A stretch of DNA of 64,000 nucleotides from Bacteroidia bacterium (GTDB lineage: Bacteria > Bacteroidota > Bacteroidia > J057 > JADKCL01). Positions 7,388-15,656 of this stretch are shown here, piece after piece. A program made the translations under genes and the position numbers. How positions within the stretch are numbered: position 1 is the first letter of the stretch; every line of letters starts with the position of its first letter. The stretch is taken from assembly GCA_020635905.1 (NCBI GenBank), contig JACJYV010000003.1:806001-870000 (forward strand), read 5' to 3'. The notes below the pieces were generated by a model. It was given only the letters and a program-made list of their open reading frames with translations, was not told the DNA's origin and did not search any database.

Positions 7388-9370
7388 TTATTCTTCTCCT
7401 TTGAGTTTAATCAACATTTTTCCTGCCTCCACAAAATCCCCTTCCCCCACCAAAACCTCAGCCACCGTGCCATCCCCGGCGGCAGAAAGAGTATTTTCCA
7501 TCTTCATCGACGAGAGGATCACCATTCCATCCCCGGCTTTCACCAGCTCACCTGCCCTGACCAGCACTTTGACCACCTGTCCGGGCATTTGTGCTACACA
7601 AGCTCCCTTTTCTGCAACTTTTTCCACTTCTGGAAAGCGTGAAAGCCGTTCAAAAGCCAGTTCCCGCCCCTCAGGCAGTTGCACAAAAAACTGATCTCCG
7701 GCATTTTCCACCGCAAAATCGGCCTGCAGGCCATCCAGTTCAAGCCGTAAGCCCCCCTCATGTAAGTCCACCAGTTTCAGGGTCTGAGCCGCTTCACAGC
7801 CTCGGATTTGCAGAAAATCCCCCTCCAGACGATACTCAACGGTCAGTTTTTCACCCCCAAACAGGAATTCTTCCTTTTGGTACTGGTAAAAATTATTGCG
7901 CCATCCCGAGGGAATGCTTTGCAGAATTTCCCGCTTTGCTTCCCGTCCCAGCCACAAGGCCGCAGTGGCGGCCAGGGCCGCCTGCCACCGCTGATTGGGC
8001 GAAGCCTGCTGGTTCAATTCCCCGGCAAGACCCGTTTCCAGGCTGCGGGTATGGAAATCTGCCCGGGCAAACTGCGGGTGCGAAATGAGCTCCAGCAAAA
8101 ATTCACGGTTGGTTTTTAGGCCGAGGCAGTGCATTTTCCGCAAAGCATACTGCATGAGCCGGGTCGCTTCGACCCGGTTTTCGGCCCAGGTCACGATCTT
8201 GGCAAGCATGGGATCAAACCAGATCCCCACTTCAGAACCCGTTTCAATTCCCGTTTCCAGGCGCAGGTTTTCTCCTTCAGGAAAGGCAAAATCGAGGATT
8301 TTGCCGGTTGCGGGCAGAAAATCATGGGTTGGATCCTCGGCATACAACCTGCATTCAATGGCGTGTCCGCCAAAGAAGATCTCGCTTTGCGCAGCGGGAA
8401 GTTCGTGGCCTTCAGCCACTTTGATTTGCCATTCCACCAAATCCTGACCGGTAATCTCTTCTGTGACCGGGTGCTCAACCTGAAGGCGGGTATTCATTTC
8501 GAGGAAATAAATCTCACCTGCATCTGTCAGCAGAAATTCCACCGTTCCGGCCCCGTAGTACTGAATGGCCCGGGCTGCCTGGACAGCATACTGCGCAAAT
8601 AATTTGCGCTGGTCGTCCGAAATCGAGGGAGAAGGCGCTTCCTCGACCACTTTTTGGTGGCGGCGCTGCAGGGAACATTCCCGTTCTCCCAGGTGAATCA
8701 CATTGCCCTGCATATCCCCAAAAACCTGCATCTCAATGTGGCGACAGGTATCAAAATAGCGTTCGAGGATGAGGTGATCGTCGCCAAAAGCTGCTTTGGC
8801 TTCCCTTTTAACGCCTTCAATCGCCGATTCGAGGCTTTTGGCCTCACGCACCACCCGCATGCCTTTGCCGCCACCGCCTGCAGCGGCTTTGACCAGGAGG
8901 GGAAACCCGATTTTTTGGGCTTCACCAGCCAGGGTTGGCAGGTCCTGGGCTGCGCCCTGGTAGCCGGGTACCACCGGCACCTTGCGCTTTTGCATGATTT
9001 CCCTGGCCCGGGCCTTGGAGCCCATGGCTTCCATGCTTTCGGCCGCAGGCCCAATAAAAATCAGGCCTGCTTCCCTCACTGCCCGGGCAAAATCAGCATT
9101 TTCGGCCAGAAAGCCGTAACCCGGGTGAATGGCCTGGGCGCCTGTTTTCTGCGCGGCCAGGATCAGCAGATCCTGGCGCAAATAGGTCTCGGCGGAAGTA
9201 TTTCCGCCCAGGGCCACCGCCTGGTCAGCCTCCCTTACGAAGGAAGCTTCGCGGTCGGGTTCAGCAAAAACGGCCACCGTTTCGATCCCCAGCCTGTGGC
9301 AGGTACGCATGATGCGGGAAGCAATTTCGCCGCGGTTGGCGATGAGTATTTTATGGATTTGTGTATTCAC
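7388..9370 (-). CDS. Acyl-CoA carboxylase, biotin carboxylase/biotin carrier subunit
   Basis: 660 residues. Residues 1-445 form the biotin carboxylase ATP-grasp domain (ILIANRGEIASRIMRTC, HPGYGFLAENADFA, AAGGGGKGMRVV, EMNTRLQVEHPVTE). A linker/BT region and a C-terminal biotinyl domain follow, with SSMKMENT and the biotinylated Lys at about 623. This is the alpha-subunit architecture of methylcrotonyl-, geranyl- and propionyl-CoA carboxylases. The beta subunit is at 11601-13199, separated by the deaminase gene and repeat array. The AtuA-like genes, hydratase and dehydrogenase in the cluster favour methylcrotonyl- or geranyl-CoA carboxylase over propionyl-CoA carboxylase. The 127 bases directly upstream carry no obvious promoter consensus, and beyond them lies the repeat array. 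Confidence 0.93.
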   Translation of the reverse strand: MNTQIHKILIANRGEIASRIMRTCHRLGIETVAVFAEPDREASFVREADQAVALGGNTSAETYLRQDLLILAAQKTGAQAIHPGYGFLAENADFARAVREAGLIFIGPAAESMEAMGSKARAREIMQKRKVPVVPGYQGAAQDLPTLAGEAQKIGFPLLVKAAAGGGGKGMRVVREAKSLESAIEGVKREAKAAFGDDHLILERYFDTCRHIEMQVFGDMQGNVIHLGERECSLQRRHQKVVEEAPSPSISDDQRKLFAQYAVQAARAIQYYGAGTVEFLLTDAGEIYFLEMNTRLQVEHPVTEEITGQDLVEWQIKVAEGHELPAAQSEIFFGGHAIECRLYAEDPTHDFLPATGKILDFAFPEGENLRLETGIETGSEVGIWFDPMLAKIVTWAENRVEATRLMQYALRKMHCLGLKTNREFLLELISHPQFARADFHTRSLETGLAGELNQQASPNQRWQAALAATAALWLGREAKREILQSIPSGWRNNFYQYQKEEFLFGGEKLTVEYRLEGDFLQIRGCEAAQTLKLVDLHEGGLRLELDGLQADFAVENAGDQFFVQLPEGRELAFERLSRFPEVEKVAEKGACVAQMPGQVVKVLVRAGELVKAGDGMVILSSMKMENTLSAAGDGTVAEVLVGEGDFVEAGKMLIKLKGEE

Positions 9371-9496
9371 AATTTCTGTTTTTCAATTCAATTTAGGATT
9401 GTTTTATGCATTTTCTCAGCACTCTGAAATGATGACATTTTAAAAATGTTATTCCAGAGTGTCCAAGTAAAGTTACTTTACCAGCTGTTTTTGTAT

Positions 9497-10087
9497 CTAC
9501 TTGGACACTCCAACTGAATTTTTGTCCAAGTAGTGTCCAAGTAATGTCCAAGCTTGTCCAGGCTCAGAGTAAAATTGGGTGAAAATCACCCAAAAAGAGC
9601 TTTCAAAGACCTACTTGGACACTCAGTGTCCAAGTAAAAAAGTACCCTGAGCGCAGAAACAGGCCGATTCACAATCTACTTGGACACTCTAAATGAATTT
9701 TTGTCCAAGTAGTGTCCAAGTAATGTCCAAGCTTGTCCAGGCTCAGAGCAAAATTGAGTAAAAATCACCCAAAAAGAGCTTTCAAAGACCTACTTGGACA
9801 CTCAGTGTCCAAGTAAAAAAGTGCCCTGAGTGCAAAATCAGGCCGATTCACAATCTACTTGGACACTCCAACTGATTTTTTGTCCAAGTAATGTCCAAGC
9901 TTGTCCAGGCTCAGAGTAAAATTGGGTGAAAATCACCCAAAAAGAGCTTTCATAGACCTACTTGGACACTCAGTGTCCAAGTAAAAAAGTGCCCTGAGTG
10001 CAAAATCAGGCTGATTCACAATCTACTTGGACACTCCAAATGAGTTTTTGTCCAAGTAGTGTTCAGGTAATGTCCAAGCTTGGACAA
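9497..10087. repeat. Tandem array of 179-bp hairpin-rich repeats
   Basis: Units start at 9497, 9676, 9855 and 10023 (179, 179, 168 and a partial 65 bp). The third unit lacks one 11-bp GTCCAAGTAGT-type submotif. Each full unit holds several inverted repeats: TACTTGGACAC-TCA-GTGTCCAAGTA (perfect, at 9612, 9791 and 9959), CTACTTGGACA paired with TGTCCAAGTAG across a short loop, and GGGTG-AAAA-CACCC in units 1 and 3 (GAGTA in unit 2). The core TGTCCAAG/CTTGGACA occurs many times. There is no open frame and there are no CRISPR-like spacers. The array starts 7 bases after the deaminase gene ends and stops 127 bases before the biotin carboxylase start. Possible roles are a multi-site protein-binding region, structured RNA, or a mobile-element remnant. 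Confidence 0.9.
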
Positions 10088-10094
10088 AAGGCGA

Positions 10095-11582
10095 TCAAGG
10101 AACGACGTATTTGAAGTTAGGCGAATTTGCCTTTTCCCCGTTATCATTTAAGAGCCCAAGGTCTTTCATCTTAGATAAATGCCTTTGGGCCTTTTTGTCA
10201 CTGTATTCGAAGAAATCAGCATATTCCTTTTTACTGATCTCACTGTTTGAAATAATCCATTGATAGCCCTGCAATTCTTCGGCATTCAATTCCTCTATGG
10301 CAGGATTCTCACGAATAAGCGAATAAGCCTCCATGCTCCTGGCAAAAGACAGGGTTAGAAAAAGAGTTTTAAGGGAAAAATGAGGCAAAGGAAGGCCTAC
10401 TTTAGGAAGAACATTTCTAATGGCCCGCATTCCAAACCCCTTTTCTTCCGCATAATTCATCAAACTGAATACATAAGTAATGATTGGATTACGCCGCAAA
10501 GATGGAGCAGTGAAACGATTCAGATCGTCAATGGAAATGGCAGGTAAAGGTGCTCCCGGGCTCACGATGCGGATCACATCGCCTTCAATTTCCAGGGAAC
10601 AACTTGCTCCCTCCAGTTCGTAATCACGGTGCACAATCGCATTGATCACGGCTTCACGAAGCACTTCAATGGGAAAGTCCGGGACATCCACGCGTTGAAA
10701 AGAGGTGGCATCCTTGGAAAGGGGCAGGACCTTTCTGAGCCAGGATTCAACCAAATCGGGAATCATAACCAAAGGCTGATCAAAATCAGCAGGCTCGATT
10801 TTACCTGCACCATAATCTGCAAACGCTTTCAGGGTTGCACCTGGATTTTTGGAACGGGGATTTTTGCCAAAAAGCAGGTAACCAAATCCTGATGGACGAT
10901 ACAGATTCAAATCAGGCACCCAGACCATTACTCCAATATCCGCCAGAAAAGATTTGAATTTGGGGTCATCCAGGGTGAAATTCAATTTCCCCTGCTGGAT
11001 AAATTTCTCCAAAGCTTCCCGCGAAAACTCAGAAAAATCGTAATTCTCAATGGCTTTCTCCAAAGGAACAGAAAGGTCTTCAATTTCCTCAACCTGATCC
11101 CGCCTTTGAATAGCCTGGTCAATGAAGCCCTTATTCTCCTGGATTATGATCTGCTGTAAATCCCGGTCAAACATCCTGACCTCCACTCCGTGGTTTTCCA
11201 GGTGTCGAATACCTTTTCCATCCACAGTCGGGTCAGGATCTTCGATCCCAACATAAACCTTTTTGACCCGTGCATGAGTTGTCCTGCGACAACAGGGAAC
11301 TTTGGGAAAATTGCGCTCCACACAGGGCTCCAAGGTGGTAAATAATATGCTTCCAGACAGGTCAAGATTGGTCAATTTTCTTTCAATGAGGGTAAATTCG
11401 GCATGATCTCCTTCCCGCAGTTCCCCACGATAAGCAGTTTCCACCCTTCCATCTGGCAGTAGCAATACCGCTCCCACCTTGGGAGGAACTTTTCCATCTG
11501 GCCGCGGCTCATTGATACTTTTATTCATGACCTCAATGGCCAATTCCATTAATTCTCTCTCTTTTGATTTCTTACTCGCCAT
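10095..11582 (-). CDS. RibD-like deaminase fused to GHKL ATPase-like and winged-helix-like domains
   Basis: 495 residues. Residues 10-140 form a cytidine-deaminase-fold domain closest to the RibD pyrimidine deaminase: zinc site H60-A-E62, TLEPC with C87, a second Cys pair C97/C98, and the RibD-type tail VGIEDPDPTVDGKGIRHLE. Residues about 165-300 are a linker ending in the SGFGYLLFGKNP-type segment found in COG2865 regulators. Residues 305-395 carry the HATPase_c_4 signature: an N-box REAVINAIVHRDYE (E310, N314), then IVSPGAPLP and GFGMRAI. The last 70 residues look like a winged helix (ISKKEYADFF-YSDKKAQRHLSKM). In COG2865 the N-terminal domain is normally AlbA_2; here a deaminase takes its place. 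Nucleotide or nucleic-acid deamination coupled to sensing or defence is inferred. The gene is visibly more AT-rich than its neighbours and interrupts the carboxylase operon. Confidence 0.85.
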   Translation of the reverse strand: MASKKSKERELMELAIEVMNKSINEPRPDGKVPPKVGAVLLLPDGRVETAYRGELREGDHAEFTLIERKLTNLDLSGSILFTTLEPCVERNFPKVPCCRRTTHARVKKVYVGIEDPDPTVDGKGIRHLENHGVEVRMFDRDLQQIIIQENKGFIDQAIQRRDQVEEIEDLSVPLEKAIENYDFSEFSREALEKFIQQGKLNFTLDDPKFKSFLADIGVMVWVPDLNLYRPSGFGYLLFGKNPRSKNPGATLKAFADYGAGKIEPADFDQPLVMIPDLVESWLRKVLPLSKDATSFQRVDVPDFPIEVLREAVINAIVHRDYELEGASCSLEIEGDVIRIVSPGAPLPAISIDDLNRFTAPSLRRNPIITYVFSLMNYAEEKGFGMRAIRNVLPKVGLPLPHFSLKTLFLTLSFARSMEAYSLIRENPAIEELNAEELQGYQWIISNSEISKKEYADFFEYSDKKAQRHLSKMKDLGLLNDNGEKANSPNFKYVVP

Positions 11583-11600
11583 AAACCAAGTTCATTTCTT

Positions 11601-13199
11601 TTACATCCTGAAAACCCCAAATTCTTTGGTGCCCCTGATTTGCGTATTATTGACAATGGCCAATGAAAATCCCAGAAAATTACGGGTTTCCCGCGGGTCG
11701 ATGATGCCATCGTCCCAAAGCTGGCCGGTGGCAAACCAGGCGCTGGATTGCTTTTCCACCTCTTTGATCAAATGGTCCCGGGTGGCTTTCAGTTGTTCGG
11801 GTGGCAAGGGTTGTCCCGCCTTCATGGCCGCCACCTGCTGGATCATCACCATAACCCCCGCCAGTTGTTCGGCCCCCATTACGGCAATTTTGCTGTTGGG
11901 CCATGACCAGAGAAAGCGGGGCTCATAAGCCCGGCCATTCATGGCGTAATTGCCTGCGCCGTAGCTGGCGCCGATCATCACCGTCAGAGTGGGCACGGTG
12001 CTGTTGGAAACAGCGTTGATCATTTGCGCCCCAAATTTGATGATGCCTTCAGACTCATATTTCTTGCCCACCATGAAGCCTGTGATGTTCTGCAGATAAA
12101 TAATGGGAGTATTATTCTGATTGCACAACTGAATAAAATGGGTGCCTTTCTGGGCAGATTCAGAGAATAAAACCCCGTTATTGGCCAGAATTCCCACGGG
12201 ATACCCGTGGATGTGGGCCCAGCCTGTGACCAGGGTGGAGCCGTAGTCGGGCTTGAATTCGTGAAAAAGGGAGCCATCCACTACGCGGGCAATCACTTCC
12301 CGGGCATCAAATGGCTTTTTGAGGTCGGGAGAGGCAATTCCGAGCAATTCTGCCGGGTCGTAGGCGGGGGGTGCTGCCAGCCCGAAGGGCTGGAAATGGG
12401 TATTCGCGGGCTTCAAAGTGCCCACAATCTCCCGGGCGAGGCGGATCGCCTCGCTTTCATTGGCCGCCAGGTAGTCGGACACCCCGGAAACCCGACTGTG
12501 CAGGTCTGCACCGCCCAGGGATTCTTCATCTGTGATTTCATTGGTGGCCATTTTGACCAGGGGAGGACCGGCCAAAAACATTTTGGCATTGTCTTTCACC
12601 ATGATGGTGTAATCACTCATGCCAGGGATATATGCACCGCCAGCGGTGCAATTCCCAAAAACCACGGAAATGGTGGGAATGCCTTTGGCCGAACGGCGGG
12701 TAATTTCACGGAAATTTATTCCCCCAAAATTAAAAATAGCAGCCTGATCTGGCAGATTCGCCCCGGCTGATTCGACCAGATTGACCACAGGAAGCTCATT
12801 TTGCATGGCAATCTCATTCAACCTGAGCGCTTTATCCAGAGTAGCCTTGTCGATCGCCCCTCCTTTATTGGTGCCCACATTGGCAATGGCCATGATCAAA
12901 CGCCCCTGAACCAGCCCGATTCCTGCCACGGAAGTTCCTCCCGGGCCAAAGCCGTTTCCTCCCAGACCAGCCAGCGGCATCAGTTCCAGAAAGGGGGAAT
13001 CCCGGTCCAGCAGCAATTCAATGCGTTCACGTGCCAGGTTTTTGCCTTCAGAACGGGCTTTTTCAATATGCTTTTCCTGCCCCTGGAAACGACTTTCAAC
13101 CAGTTTTTTATCCAATTCTGTCAGCAAAACCTGCATTTGAGCATAATTGGACTGGAAAGTTTCAGAACGGGTGTTGATCTGAGAGTTAATTTTCTTCAT
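11601..13199 (-). CDS. Acyl-CoA carboxylase, carboxyltransferase subunit
   Basis: 532 residues from the ATG at 13199; an upstream in-frame ATG at 13271 adds 24 unlikely residues. The protein transfers CO2 from carboxybiotin to an acyl-CoA. Family marks include ARERIELLLDRDSPF, NVGTNKGGAIDKATLDKALR, VESAGANLPDQAA, GNCTAGGAYIPGMSDY and, in the second crotonase-like half, NNTPIIYLQNITGFMVG and MIGASYGAGNYAMNGRAYEP. This pattern is closest to methylcrotonyl-CoA/geranyl-CoA carboxylase beta subunits as I recall them. It pairs with the alpha subunit at 7388-9370. It is the first gene of the minus-strand cluster, and the deaminase-fusion gene starts 18 bases after it. Confidence 0.93.
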   Translation of the reverse strand: MKKINSQINTRSETFQSNYAQMQVLLTELDKKLVESRFQGQEKHIEKARSEGKNLARERIELLLDRDSPFLELMPLAGLGGNGFGPGGTSVAGIGLVQGRLIMAIANVGTNKGGAIDKATLDKALRLNEIAMQNELPVVNLVESAGANLPDQAAIFNFGGINFREITRRSAKGIPTISVVFGNCTAGGAYIPGMSDYTIMVKDNAKMFLAGPPLVKMATNEITDEESLGGADLHSRVSGVSDYLAANESEAIRLAREIVGTLKPANTHFQPFGLAAPPAYDPAELLGIASPDLKKPFDAREVIARVVDGSLFHEFKPDYGSTLVTGWAHIHGYPVGILANNGVLFSESAQKGTHFIQLCNQNNTPIIYLQNITGFMVGKKYESEGIIKFGAQMINAVSNSTVPTLTVMIGASYGAGNYAMNGRAYEPRFLWSWPNSKIAVMGAEQLAGVMVMIQQVAAMKAGQPLPPEQLKATRDHLIKEVEKQSSAWFATGQLWDDGIIDPRETRNFLGFSLAIVNNTQIRGTKEFGVFRM

Positions 13200-13332
13200 A
13201 ATAATGGATTGCCCATCCAATTTGGTGGATTCCGGGGGGAACTTCAAGTAATAGAAGGGGATTTTTAACAAATTCGCAGTTTACTTTAGCATTCAAGGAC
13301 CCGCGGAGAAAAATTGTTGTTAAATTCATCCC

Positions 13333-14790
13333 ATGAAAATCCGGGGAAAAGCGCTTATTATCCTTGCATTCTCACTCATTTGCGGGCTGGTCAGCCCGGC
13401 CCAAACCCGTCAACCTGCGGTTGCCGGGGCATTTTATCCGGAAAAAGCTGAACAGCTTTTTTCCATGTTGCAGACCTTCTTTCCGAAGGAAAGTAATCCC
13501 CCAACCCGGTCTCCCCAGGCCCTGATTGTGCCCCATGCAGGCTACGCCTACTCAGGAACCGTGGCGGCCAGGGCTTACCAGCAAATTCCCCCGGGATCCC
13601 AATTCGAGCGGATTTTCATCATTGGCGCCAGCCACACCAAAAGTTATCCCGGCGCCTCGACCTATTTGCCGGGCAATTACCTTACCCCCTTCGGGGAAGT
13701 GGAAGTGGACACAGTCGTGGCAGCCAGCCTGATTCGCCAAAATCCCCTCTTTTCCTTCCGTCCCAGCGCCCATATCCGGGAGCACAGCCTGGAAGTGCAA
13801 TTGCCCATGCTCCAGTTTCGCCTGGCCAATGAATTCAAAATTGTGCCCATTTTACTGGGCCAGGTCAATTCAGCCGAAATCAGGTCCATTGCCCAAACCC
13901 TGCGCCCCTGGTTCAATGAAAAAAACCTGTTCATCATCAGCTCAGATTTCTCACATTATCCTGATTACCAAAACGCAAGACTATCCGACTCCCTTTGTGC
14001 CAAAGCCATTTTGAAGAATTCTCCCGATGAGCTTCGCCAAACCCTGACTTTGATCGAGGAAGCAAAAATTCCAAATCTGATCACCCCCATGTGCGGCCGC
14101 ACCGCCATTCTGGCGCTGTTGGAACTGAGCCAGGGCCAGACTGACCTGCAAATGGAGCACCTGCTTTACCGCAACTCAGGCCAGGTGAAGATCGGCGATC
14201 CCAGCCGGGTGGTAGGCTACCATGCCTTCGCCCTCAGACGCAGAATATTCACAGAGGCCCACGGCAAAATTTTAGTCCAGATTGCCCGTGCCAGTTTGAA
14301 AATGTGGCTCGAAACCAGCAAAAAACCCCAATTCGACCACCAGGCCCTGGCCGGGAAACTGGATATGCCGGGCGGCATATTTGTCAGCATTTACAAAGAG
14401 GGGCAATTGCGGGGCTGCATCGGACGCCTGATTTCTGACCAACCCGTGTACCAAACCACCGCCGACATGACCCTGGCGGCCGCCAGTGAGGACCATCGTT
14501 TTCCACCTGTCAGGTTGGAAGAGCTGGATCAGGTGCAGCTGGAAGTTTCCGTACTGACTCCCCTGCAAAGGATCTCCAATACCAGTCGGATTGAGATTGG
14601 GAAACATGGAATTTACCTCGTAAAAGGCCGCAAAACCGGCACTTTCCTCCCGAAAGTGGCGGTCGATCAGGGCTGGGACGCCCTCGAATTTCTTTCCCAA
14701 TGTGCCGCTCAAAAGGCCGGCATTGGCCGCGACGGCTGGCGCGAAGGCACCGAAATCTACATTTACGAAGCCCGCGTTTTCCGGGAATAA
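13333..14790 (+). CDS. Secreted MEMO1-AMMECR1 fusion protein
   Basis: 485 residues. A signal peptide (MKIRGKALIILAFSLICGLV) is followed by a MEMO1-like domain at about 27-295: PAVAGAFYPE, VPHAGYAYSGTVAA, GASHTKSYPG, ISSDFSHYPDY and CGRTAI. The AMMECR1 domain at about 310-485 includes GGIFVSIYKEGQLRGCIGRL, AASEDHRFPPV and FLPKVAVDQGWD. The two domains are known partners, often with a radical SAM protein in the AmmeMemoRadiSam set, but no radical SAM gene is in the window. The N-terminal export signal is notable because AMMECR1/MEMO proteins are usually cytoplasmic. It is transcribed divergently from the carboxyltransferase gene; the function of the pair is unknown. Confidence 0.88.
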   Translation: MKIRGKALIILAFSLICGLVSPAQTRQPAVAGAFYPEKAEQLFSMLQTFFPKESNPPTRSPQALIVPHAGYAYSGTVAARAYQQIPPGSQFERIFIIGASHTKSYPGASTYLPGNYLTPFGEVEVDTVVAASLIRQNPLFSFRPSAHIREHSLEVQLPMLQFRLANEFKIVPILLGQVNSAEIRSIAQTLRPWFNEKNLFIISSDFSHYPDYQNARLSDSLCAKAILKNSPDELRQTLTLIEEAKIPNLITPMCGRTAILALLELSQGQTDLQMEHLLYRNSGQVKIGDPSRVVGYHAFALRRRIFTEAHGKILVQIARASLKMWLETSKKPQFDHQALAGKLDMPGGIFVSIYKEGQLRGCIGRLISDQPVYQTTADMTLAAASEDHRFPPVRLEELDQVQLEVSVLTPLQRISNTSRIEIGKHGIYLVKGRKTGTFLPKVAVDQGWDALEFLSQCAAQKAGIGRDGWREGTEIYIYEARVFRE

Positions 14791-14877
14791 TTCGTCTCAA
14801 CTCACCCCATTTTTTATTTACTTTTTCATTTTTAAATTGACACAAGACGTCAATTTGCCCGCGTATCTTTAATTATA

Positions 14878-15000
14878 GGAAACCTCTGAAAACAAAGAAG
14901 GTCAAGGCGGACGCAGTTGAGGAAAGCTGAGTTTACTCCCGTAAACGAGCATTTCTGAGACAAGTCCAACGCAGAGATTCAAAGTTTTAAGAGGTGCCCT
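14878..15000 (-). repeat. 123-bp palindromic MITE-like element, copy 2
   Basis: The reverse complement aligns end to end with 356-478, including the terminal inverted repeats (GGAAACCTCTGAAAAC and GTTTTAAGAGGTGCCCT) and the central GTTTAC/GTAAAC palindrome. The two copies are in opposite orientation about 14.5 kb apart, both in intergenic DNA. No clear target-site duplication is visible. The 91 bases before it and the 41 bases after it contain no gene. Confidence 0.75.
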
Positions 15001-15041
15001 GAAATCAAAAAGTAAAGCGATTATTTAATTCACCAAAAACT

Positions 15042-15602
15042 ATGAAAAAAACCATTCAACTCATCGACAAACAAGACCAGGTGCTCATTTCCTTTGCCAA
15101 CGAAAACGATCTCGTTTTCGCCGGAGGTGAAGGCCAGCCCGGCCGCATTGAAGTCCGCAACCAGGCAGGTGAACCCACCCTGAAAATGGAAGCCACCTAC
15201 GGAAATCTGGTGGCTGGCGGAAATGGCACGGATGGCGACATCATTCTGCTCGACCAGGAAAACCGGGCCCGCGTGCTGCTGGGCGCAAATGAAGCCGCTT
15301 TCAAAGTGAAAGACGAAGCTGGACAGATCCGCGTGAAAGTGGACGGCAAAAAGTCTGACATTTTTGTGAAAGTGGAAAATTTCCCCGCTCAGCCCGATGT
15401 GCTGCCTTTCCCCGGCGAAATCATCAATTTCCTGGACGAAAACGGGCACCTGCCTGGCATGCCTTCCCGCGAAAAACTGGCCGAAGGTTTCTACCTCAAA
15501 GGCTTCAGCATCAGGCTGTTGAATGAGTTTGAGATTCTGACCCGCATCGTGGCCCAGCAAAACGAAGTGATCGGCCGTCTGATCAAAAAACTTCCTGTCT
15601 GA
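15042..15602 (+). CDS. Repeat-containing beta-rich protein, unknown function
   Basis: 186 residues, no signal peptide. Residues 20-105 contain roughly 15-20-residue repeats of the form GG-G-DGDIILLD-ENRARVLLG followed by DEAGQIRVKVDG, a pattern expected to stack as a beta-helix or beta-prism. A linker (LPFPGEIINFLDENGHLPG) leads to a C-terminal helix with hydrophobic heptads (LLNEFEILTRIVAQQNEVIG). I do not recognise a named family, although similar GG-DGD-LL repeats occur in uncharacterised proteins of environmental bacteria. It is preceded by the palindromic repeat and followed by a bidirectional terminator, so it is probably monocistronic. Confidence 0.75.
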   Translation: MKKTIQLIDKQDQVLISFANENDLVFAGGEGQPGRIEVRNQAGEPTLKMEATYGNLVAGGNGTDGDIILLDQENRARVLLGANEAAFKVKDEAGQIRVKVDGKKSDIFVKVENFPAQPDVLPFPGEIINFLDENGHLPGMPSREKLAEGFYLKGFSIRLLNEFEILTRIVAQQNEVIGRLIKKLPV

Positions 15603-15623
15603 TTTTTTGAAAATCAACCTCTG

Positions 15624-15656
15624 AAAAGGCTGCCCTGGATTCCCGGGGCAGCTTTT
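15624..15656. terminator. Bidirectional terminator between convergent genes
   Basis: AAAA-GGCTGCCC, a 10-base loop, GGGCAGC and TTTT form a GC-rich stem with A/T tails on both sides. It fills the gap between the ends of the plus-strand repeat protein and the minus-strand secreted protein, and can serve both. Confidence 0.8.

Noticed and set aside
9497..10087. CRISPR array
   Set aside because: The units are 179 bp and repeat in full; there are no short identical repeats with unique spacers and no cas genes.
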